Origin: Xenococcus sp. PCC 7305
GTDB taxonomy: Bacteria; Cyanobacteriota; Cyanobacteriia; Cyanobacteriales; Xenococcaceae
Direction: 5' to 3'
DNA length: 56,002 nucleotides
Assembly: GCF_000332055.1 (NCBI RefSeq)
Contig: NZ_ALVZ01000200.1
Coordinates: 1 to 56,002, forward strand
Under the pieces are notes generated by a model that was not told the origin of the DNA, ran no database searches, and saw nothing but the letters and a program-made list of their open reading frames with translations. Below, one piece after another: positions 50,638 to 56,002 of this stretch. Made by a program: the position numbers and the translations under genes. The number at the start of each line of letters is the position of its first letter. Position 1 is the stretch's first letter.

Positions 50638-52341
50638 TCAACGAAAAGCGATCGCCGTTGGCAGTAATGCCGCGACACTTTCGGAAGAAAAGTCGCGAAA
50701 GGCACTAACAGCTAAGCCAAAAATCTTTTGGGGTTTTAAATCTTCTTGAATTAAGCTCCAAATTCTTTGTACTTCTTCAGTATGTAGCCTTTCGTCTTCT
50801 GTTAAAGCTCGCAAAAGCTGATCTCTTAGATATTGCCCTTCTTCTGACATCAAATATTGCAGACCTAACTGAGCAGTTGGTAAAAGATCGAAAGCTTGAT
50901 CGGCACGAGCGATCGCAATCATATTCTCCAATCTTTGCCATTGGAACTTGCCGTCTTGAATCAACACTTCCAACAGACGTTTCCGCAATTGGGGTGATTC
51001 TCCAGTTAATAGACGACGAGAAACATAGGGATAAGAAACCTCAACAATCTTAAATTGGGAATTGAGACTTAGGGCCAAACCTTCTTGAGTAATCAAAGAA
51101 CGAATGATCAGCGCAAATTTCGCAGGAACTCGAAAAGGATATTCATACATCAACTCCGAAAACTCGTCTGTAATGGTTTTGAAATTGAAATCCGCGACAC
51201 TTTCGCCGATCGCTTGTCCCAATACCTTCTCCAATGCCGGAATAATCGGATTGATGTCAATATCAGGAGTCAGAAAACCTAAGTTAACAAAATCCTTGGC
51301 TAAAGCTTGGTAGTCACGATTTATGAGCTGCACAACTGCACTAGCGAGGGTTTCTTTGGTATTTTCATCCAACTGATCCATCATGCCAAAATCAATATAT
51401 GCCATGCGACCATCGGGGGTTGCAAAGAGATTTCCGGGATGGGGATCAGCATGGAAAAAACCATGCTCTAGTAATTGGCGCAAACCAGAAGTCACCCCAA
51501 TGCGAATCAGATCATCAGGGTCTAATCCCGCAGCTCTGACGGCATCGAGATCAGTTAGTTTGAAGCCATTAATCCATTCTAAAGTTAAGACTGCACCCCG
51601 ACTGTATTCGTGATAAATCAGGGGCACCTTAACTTCGGGGTCATCTTTAAAATTCTCGGCGAATTTGTCGGCGTTTTTCGCCTCGTTGACATAGTCGATT
51701 TCTTCAAATAACTTGGTGCCAAATTCATCAACTATCAACGTCAGATCATGTCCTAAATTGAGAGGCAGCCAAGGCCCTAACCAGCCAGCACCCCAGCGCA
51801 TTAGACATAGATCCAATGAAAGTAAAGGACGTAGATTAGGTCGTTGCACCTTGACCGCAACTTCTTCCCCTGAGTACAGAACACCTCGATACACTTGCCC
51901 TAGGCTGGCGGCTGCGACAGGATTAGGAGACAATTCTCGATAAACTTGGTCTATGGTGCAACCCAACTGACTTTCAATAATATTGAAGGCAGTATGACTA
52001 TCAAAGGGTGGCAAATCATCTTGGAGTTTAATTAATTCATCCAGAAAATCTCGACGAATCAAATCTGGTCTGGTGGACAAAGCTTGTCCTACTTTAATGA
52101 ATGTGGGGCCGAGGCTAGTTAAAATATTTTTTAGCTGGGTAGCTCTGCGTTGCGATGTGGCTACTGGTTGGTTTGTCCAGCGATCCCATTGCAGAAGGAG
52201 AAAAAAACTTCCAAAGAACCAGATGATTTTAATGGCACGCCAGATCACTAACCAAGGTCGATAACGATAATATCTGGAGATTTCCTTTTGGTTGTAACCA
52301 GTTGGCAAGTCTTCTTCCAAGCTTTGATTTGAATTTACCAT
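50638..52341 (-). CDS. AarF/UbiB (ABC1)-family kinase-like protein
   Basis: From the ATG at 52341 the protein has 567 residues (a GTG at 52356 adds five). The ADCK-type pattern includes the KxGQ motif in FIKVGQALSTRPDLI, AVKVQRPNLRPLL (ATP-binding lysine), HGFFHADPHPGNLFATPDG (catalytic loop) and YIDFGMMDQ (metal-binding Asp). A hydrophobic segment near residue 45 suggests membrane association. UbiB/ABC1 proteins support quinone biosynthesis and lipid handling. Cyanobacteria have several copies, and plastoquinone is the likely context. It is a single gene. Confidence 0.94.
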   Translation of the reverse strand: MVNSNQSLEEDLPTGYNQKEISRYYRYRPWLVIWRAIKIIWFFGSFFLLLQWDRWTNQPVATSQRRATQLKNILTSLGPTFIKVGQALSTRPDLIRRDFLDELIKLQDDLPPFDSHTAFNIIESQLGCTIDQVYRELSPNPVAAASLGQVYRGVLYSGEEVAVKVQRPNLRPLLSLDLCLMRWGAGWLGPWLPLNLGHDLTLIVDEFGTKLFEEIDYVNEAKNADKFAENFKDDPEVKVPLIYHEYSRGAVLTLEWINGFKLTDLDAVRAAGLDPDDLIRIGVTSGLRQLLEHGFFHADPHPGNLFATPDGRMAYIDFGMMDQLDENTKETLASAVVQLINRDYQALAKDFVNLGFLTPDIDINPIIPALEKVLGQAIGESVADFNFKTITDEFSELMYEYPFRVPAKFALIIRSLITQEGLALSLNSQFKIVEVSYPYVSRRLLTGESPQLRKRLLEVLIQDGKFQWQRLENMIAIARADQAFDLLPTAQLGLQYLMSEEGQYLRDQLLRALTEDERLHTEEVQRIWSLIQEDLKPQKIFGLAVSAFRDFSSESVAALLPTAIAFR

Positions 52342-52541
52342 TTGATATGGACTCACAAGTCTACTGATTGCCCCTCATTTACAAACGATCTTTTGTCTAC
52401 AGGTATTTTATAAATATTAGTATACAAAAATACAGATTTCTTAATCCAGCATAATATCATTCTATGAGAACGGCGTACTACTTAATAATTAGTTATATTT
52501 TTTTAAGATTTGGTTCATCATTCAATTATTTGTTAAGGGCT

Positions 52542-53264
52542 TCAGTTGGTGAGTGTTTCTAGCATTTGCTGAGGAGTGAGATTGGGATGGACGACCTTCC
52601 CGTCTTTAAACCAGATAATTCTTTGGGTTTGACGGGCGACTTCTGGCTCGTGAGTGACCATGACGACAGTGATCCCGCTATTGTGCAGCTCCTGAAAAAT
52701 TTCTAGAACTTCTTGGGTTGTGCGAGAGTCTAGTGCTCCTGTAGGCTCATCCGCGAGTAACAGTAATGGTTCATTGACGATCGCCCTAGAAATAGCGACC
52801 CTTTGTTGCTGTCCTCCAGAAAGTTGATTGGGTTTATTATGTAGCCGATCGCCTAAGCCCAATTTAATTAAGGCGGCCTTGGCGCGATCGCATCTAACGG
52901 TGGGGGGAATCCCCGCATAGATCATCGGGAGCATGACATTTTCCAAAGCAGTCATTTGGGGCAGAAGATGAAATTGCTGAAAGACAAAACCAATCTTATG
53001 ATTGCGAATCATCGCTAACTGGTCGTCTTCGAGTTGGGAAACATCAAGCTGATCCAGATAATATTTCCCCGAGGTAGGACGGTCTAAACAGCCAATAATA
53101 TTCATCACCGTAGATTTTCCTGAACCGGAAGCGCCCATAATAGAACAATATTCACCTTGGTTTATGATTAGGTTTACTTTGTCTAGAGCATGTACTGTAG
53201 TATTCCCACTACCGTAAATTTTTGATACTTCTTCTAGACAAACTATTATGGTTTGGTGATTCAT
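52542..53264 (-). CDS. ABC transporter ATPase, MacB/LolD type
   Basis: From the ATG at 53264 the protein has 240 residues (TTG 53273 would add three). It has [20 protein letters not shown], Walker [10 protein letters not shown], the Q-loop [27 protein letters not shown], signature [14 protein letters not shown], Walker [14 protein letters not shown] and the switch histidine in VMVTHEP. This group drives MacB, LolCDE or DevBC-type transport of lipoproteins, glycolipids or peptides across the inner membrane. No permease or adaptor gene is adjacent, so the partner is elsewhere. Its start is 41 bases from the divergent small gene at 53305. Confidence 0.92.
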   Translation of the reverse strand: MNHQTIIVCLEEVSKIYGSGNTTVHALDKVNLIINQGEYCSIMGASGSGKSTVMNIIGCLDRPTSGKYYLDQLDVSQLEDDQLAMIRNHKIGFVFQQFHLLPQMTALENVMLPMIYAGIPPTVRCDRAKAALIKLGLGDRLHNKPNQLSGGQQQRVAISRAIVNEPLLLLADEPTGALDSRTTQEVLEIFQELHNSGITVVMVTHEPEVARQTQRIIWFKDGKVVHPNLTPQQMLETLTN

Positions 53265-53304
53265 AAGGTTCAAAATTTACAGTTCACATCATTAAGTAGT
53301 TCCC

Positions 53305-53607
53305 ATGGTGCCCCAGATTAATTATGTCATTCGTTCTTTAAAAGATGGTAAATATCTAGTCGCGAGGATTCCCCAGGAACAAGAGCCAAAGGAAGCTAAT
53401 TACTTATTGGTATTTAAAGTAGACTATGAAGCTTTGTCTTATCTTAATACCCATGCTCAAGATTTCCGCGATCGCCTTAGTGTCGAATCATTATCGCCAA
53501 CTCAGCTCAAAGCATTATTGAAGCGCTGGAGTTACCAGGGAATCGGGTTAGTAGAAGATCCGCTAATTCCCAATATCAATTTTCTGGAGATCAACAGCCT
53601 ATCATAG
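53305..53607 (+). CDS. Conserved small protein, intact parent of the pseudogene at 21123
   Basis: The 100-residue protein is cytoplasmic, with INYVIRSLKDGKYLVARI, LLVFKVDYEALSYLNTHA, FRDRLSVESLSPTQLKALL and LVEDPLIPNINFLEIN. It looks conserved in cyanobacteria, but I cannot name the family. Its reading frame has no disruption. It lies divergent from the MacB/LolD-type ATPase gene with 40 bases between starts, so the promoters overlap. A decayed partial copy of its 3' half is at 21123-21257, next to an ABC-ATPase fragment. Confidence 0.75.
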   Translation: MVPQINYVIRSLKDGKYLVARIPQEQEPKEANYLLVFKVDYEALSYLNTHAQDFRDRLSVESLSPTQLKALLKRWSYQGIGLVEDPLIPNINFLEINSLS

Positions 53608-53638
53608 TTGCATCAGGACGACAAATTTACCCTCAAGA

Positions 53639-54829
53639 TTAATCATTGATTTTTTCAATCCTCAGCAATCCTTCCCGGACAAATTTAGTTGCCAATTCAA
53701 TCTTCCCATTTTCACTAATGAGGCCACCAATATCTTTGACGGCAAAAGAATCTTCTTTTAGTAAAGTTTGTAGAGAAAATTCGGTAAATAGGGGAAAATC
53801 TAACGTCTTACGATAAAATTTGACATGAATTTCTTCGTCATCTTTTTCTAGCTTATATACAATATTCTCTCTTCTCGACAATACAGAATTCAAATTTAGT
53901 TTATGGACTTGTATCGAATCAAAAAATCTATTTTGATCTTCGGAAGTTTGGCTGGCTAGAAAATTGTCGAACTTAGTTTCTAATAATGAGCCGATATCAA
54001 CATTATCAATAAAATCATGACATAGTTGCTTGAATTCCGCTTTAAAAGCTTTTTTCTGATACTCAGGAGTAAAAGGATTGGGAATTGCCTTTCTAAATAA
54101 CAAATTATCTTGGGCAAGGTTGACTATTTCCTGTAGTAGTTCAAAGCGATAACTAGGATGCAATCCTAAAGTAATATGCACTGATGCTTGATCGGTAGTA
54201 ACCGCATCATGAACCAATCCTCTGGGAATATACAATAGATCTCCCGGTTTTATTTCTTGTTCAAATGTTGGCTCACCCAGTTCATACTTGCCCTTCATAA
54301 ACTTAGCATGGTTTTGTTTTTTAGTCGGAATTTCTATCGGAGAATGATACAATCTCCAGGTCTTTGTGCCTGTGGTCTGCATGATAAAAACATCATGATC
54401 ATCGTAATGATAGGCAAATCCCTGGGCATCTGGTGGCGTAATATAAATATTGGACTGTAGGCGAAAATTCAGCTCATTTTCTAAGACATGGCAATAATTA
54501 ATAAGTTTAATAATTGAACTATTACCACTATTAATAATTAAGGTATTACCCTGATTTAATAAGACAAATAGCTTGTCATTGTCAGCGATTTGAGATAATC
54601 CTCTTCTCCATTGAGAAGCCGGAATTTCTCCTCCTTTATTGCATACTCTCAACCCAGAAGTTTGCAAGCTTTGATTCTGAAAAAATAAATCGATATCTTG
54701 AGTATTTAGAATGCCATTATAATAATTCTCATCATGACGTGAGATATAAAAATACTCTTTTTCGTAATAATGTTGAAAAAATTCTTCTATGGTATAAGGT
54801 GCGATCAAACTTTCTAATTTATAAGACAT
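53639..54829 (-). CDS. JmjC/cupin-type 2-oxoglutarate-dependent oxygenase (RoxA-like)
   Basis: From the ATG at 54829 the protein has 396 residues. The cupin (JmjC-like) core shows the iron-binding triad: H141-Y-D143 in GFAYHYDDHD and H207 in GLVHDAV, with the strand EIKPGDLLYIPRG before it. The opening LESLIAPYTIEEFFQHYYEKEYFYI is typical of the Cupin_4/RoxA group, which hydroxylates ribosomal proteins, and some relatives hydroxylate peptides. The open frame extends upstream to 54961, but that overlaps the next gene and carries no domain. The upstream HPr-kinase-like gene ends 35 bases before its start, suggesting a common transcript. Confidence 0.85.
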   Translation of the reverse strand: MSYKLESLIAPYTIEEFFQHYYEKEYFYISRHDENYYNGILNTQDIDLFFQNQSLQTSGLRVCNKGGEIPASQWRRGLSQIADNDKLFVLLNQGNTLIINSGNSSIIKLINYCHVLENELNFRLQSNIYITPPDAQGFAYHYDDHDVFIMQTTGTKTWRLYHSPIEIPTKKQNHAKFMKGKYELGEPTFEQEIKPGDLLYIPRGLVHDAVTTDQASVHITLGLHPSYRFELLQEIVNLAQDNLLFRKAIPNPFTPEYQKKAFKAEFKQLCHDFIDNVDIGSLLETKFDNFLASQTSEDQNRFFDSIQVHKLNLNSVLSRRENIVYKLEKDDEEIHVKFYRKTLDFPLFTEFSLQTLLKEDSFAVKDIGGLISENGKIELATKFVREGLLRIEKIND

Positions 54830-54864
54830 AATTATCCAACTAAAATTTGCGCAATCAACAATAA

Positions 54865-55791
54865 CTAAGCGAGTAATTTTGTAGTTGTCCCCAACTCTTG
54901 TTCCACAAAACTGACTAATTTCTTGAGAGCTCGAAATCTTCGAGGATTTTTGATTTTCCAAAGCTCTATCTGATTCATCAATTGAATAGATTTCTGGAAA
55001 TGATGCTCTAGTTCTTTCCCTTGTAGCATAGCTCCAGGAAGAGGAAAAAAACGAGCTAAGAGCATAAAAGCATTGGCATCCTGGATTAATTTAAATCTTA
55101 ATCTGCGCCCTGTTTCTAGAAAGAAAATATGAGATAAAGGCAATGGCTTTAGAGGAAAATCATTTTGGTCTCTAATGATTCGTTTTCTTGAACCTGAAAA
55201 TAATCTAGGTAAAGAAGGTAAATCATAACCCAGTCCTCTAGCTGCTGATGGCCAAATTTTAAGCTGAGGAAAAGCTGGATAGACCATTGGCTTACCTGTT
55301 TCAGCCAAAGAAATTGCCACCATATCATCGGATAAAACTTTATAGCCAGCTTTGGCAAAAGCAGTTGCTGTAGTTGATTTACCTGCGCCGGGAACTCCAG
55401 CAAAGACTATTACTTGGTTTGCTATCTGTACAGCACTGGCATGAAGCAGGAAAAAACCCCTTTGGTAGAGAATCAGACCTAAAGCTTCGCTTAATATATA
55501 GAGGCTTAGTAATTGAGGATTGATCACATCTGAATCAAGATCCACAATGAGATTACAACCATCTTTAGCTAAAAGAGTTGCTATTCCCGGCCATTGTAAA
55601 TAGGCTTCTTTGGGATTACCTCCAAATAATACCTCTACATTTTGACGTTTAATCGAAGTTTTTTTAAAATCGGACGGAGGGATAAACTTCTCTTGCTGAA
55701 TATAGAGATCTTCTCCGGTTCCTCCTTCAATTAATTCGGGAAGTGAAAAGTCAGAGCGAATATTCAAACCATAGGCTTGATAAAAAAACAT
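54865..55791 (-). CDS. HPr-kinase-like protein
   Basis: The 308-residue protein has an HPr kinase/phosphorylase-like C-terminal fold. The LLHASA segment with H117 is followed by IVFAGVPGAGKSTTATAFAKAGY (Walker A at about 132-140), LSDDMVAI (D155, D156) and PLSHIFFLE. No HPr or PTS gene is nearby. Proteins like this are often found in peptide-maturation clusters, for example lasso-peptide loci, where they phosphorylate a peptide or modify it. The ATG at 55791 is certain. The oxygenase gene follows downstream, and the locus may continue beyond the window end. Confidence 0.8.
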   Translation of the reverse strand: MFFYQAYGLNIRSDFSLPELIEGGTGEDLYIQQEKFIPPSDFKKTSIKRQNVEVLFGGNPKEAYLQWPGIATLLAKDGCNLIVDLDSDVINPQLLSLYILSEALGLILYQRGFFLLHASAVQIANQVIVFAGVPGAGKSTTATAFAKAGYKVLSDDMVAISLAETGKPMVYPAFPQLKIWPSAARGLGYDLPSLPRLFSGSRKRIIRDQNDFPLKPLPLSHIFFLETGRRLRFKLIQDANAFMLLARFFPLPGAMLQGKELEHHFQKSIQLMNQIELWKIKNPRRFRALKKLVSFVEQELGTTTKLLA

Positions 55792-55954
55792 TTAATTAAA
55801 TCTAAGGTGTCAGAGACAATTTATGAGGTAGGATGTTTTGCTACTCAAATATACTGATTGTTTCTCAGATTGTCATTCAACGTCAGTTCGACGAATTTTC
55901 CTTTTGATTAAATTTCCCAAGTTGAACCACGAATTAATAGGCTTTTCCCTAGAC

Positions 55955-55978
55955 CCCCAAATCCCTAAATCCCCAAAT
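55955..55978. repeat. Short tandem octamer repeat (CCCCAAAT x3)
   Basis: Three 8-base units are CCCCAAAT, CCCTAAAT and CCCCAAAT, followed by CC. It is another intergenic repeat type distinct from the heptamers elsewhere in the window. Confidence 0.75.
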
Positions 55979-56002
55979 CCTTATTCAGAACCAGTAAATT
56001 TT

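Noticed and set aside
54830-54961. N-terminal extension of the JmjC/cupin frame
   Set aside because: It overlaps the end of the HPr-kinase-like gene, has no domain similarity, and the ATG at 54829 gives the family opening.

Overview
The window is chromosomal DNA from a cyanobacterium. The evidence is the very frequent HIP1 octamer GCGATCGC, a phycobiliprotein lyase of the CpcS/CpeS type, the variable chain of ferredoxin-thioredoxin reductase, an Omp85 protein of the cyanobacterial type, a 7Fe/8Fe-type ferredoxin, and short tandem heptamer repeats between genes. The base composition is AT-rich. I cannot name the genus; a coccoid or pleurocapsalean cyanobacterium is only a guess.

Left flank (1-14.4 kb): mostly single housekeeping or accessory genes. 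These are an orphan amino-acid binding protein, a small ferredoxin, several unknown proteins (one secreted with an HExxH motif), two half-size UPF0016 manganese/cation exporters side by side, a beta-lactamase-fold serine hydrolase, a YHS-domain protein, a secreted VWA protein, an isoprenylcysteine-methyltransferase-like membrane enzyme, an RCK-channel-RCK protein with an unusual pore filter, purC and an Omp85/BamA gene.

Centre (14.7-42.7 kb): a large, almost entirely plus-strand cell-surface polysaccharide locus. It starts with sugar-nucleotide genes (rfbF-type cytidylyltransferase, SDR epimerase/dehydratase, two C-methyltransferase-like enzymes). Then come an ABC exporter pair (Wzm/Wzt with a C-terminal carbohydrate-binding-type domain), eight or nine glycosyltransferases of GT4 and GT2 type, two hexapeptide acyltransferases, an OafA-like acyltransferase, two further methyltransferases, a radical SAM-polysaccharide pyruvyl transferase fusion, a Wzy-like polymerase, a NodU/CmcH carbamoyltransferase and a YdcF-family protein. 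Together they would build, decorate and export a complex glycan. Having both an ABC exporter and a Wzy-like protein is notable. Just before the exporter genes lies a scar with a tRNA-like element, an ABC-transporter fragment and a decayed copy of the small gene found at 53.3 kb, joined at a HIP1 site.

Right flank (42.8-56 kb): a DUF1206 fragment, CsbD, a PhoD-like phosphatase, then a minus-strand run of a GlsB-like protein, signal peptidase I, DUF2809, phycobiliprotein lyase, RuvC and FtrV. These are followed by NfeD-like, tRNA-Pro(CGG), a broken Rpn-family nuclease gene, an AarF/UbiB kinase, a MacB/LolD-type ATPase, a small conserved gene, and a JmjC/cupin oxygenase next to an HPr-kinase-like protein. 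The last pair may be the edge of a peptide-modification cluster cut by the window end.
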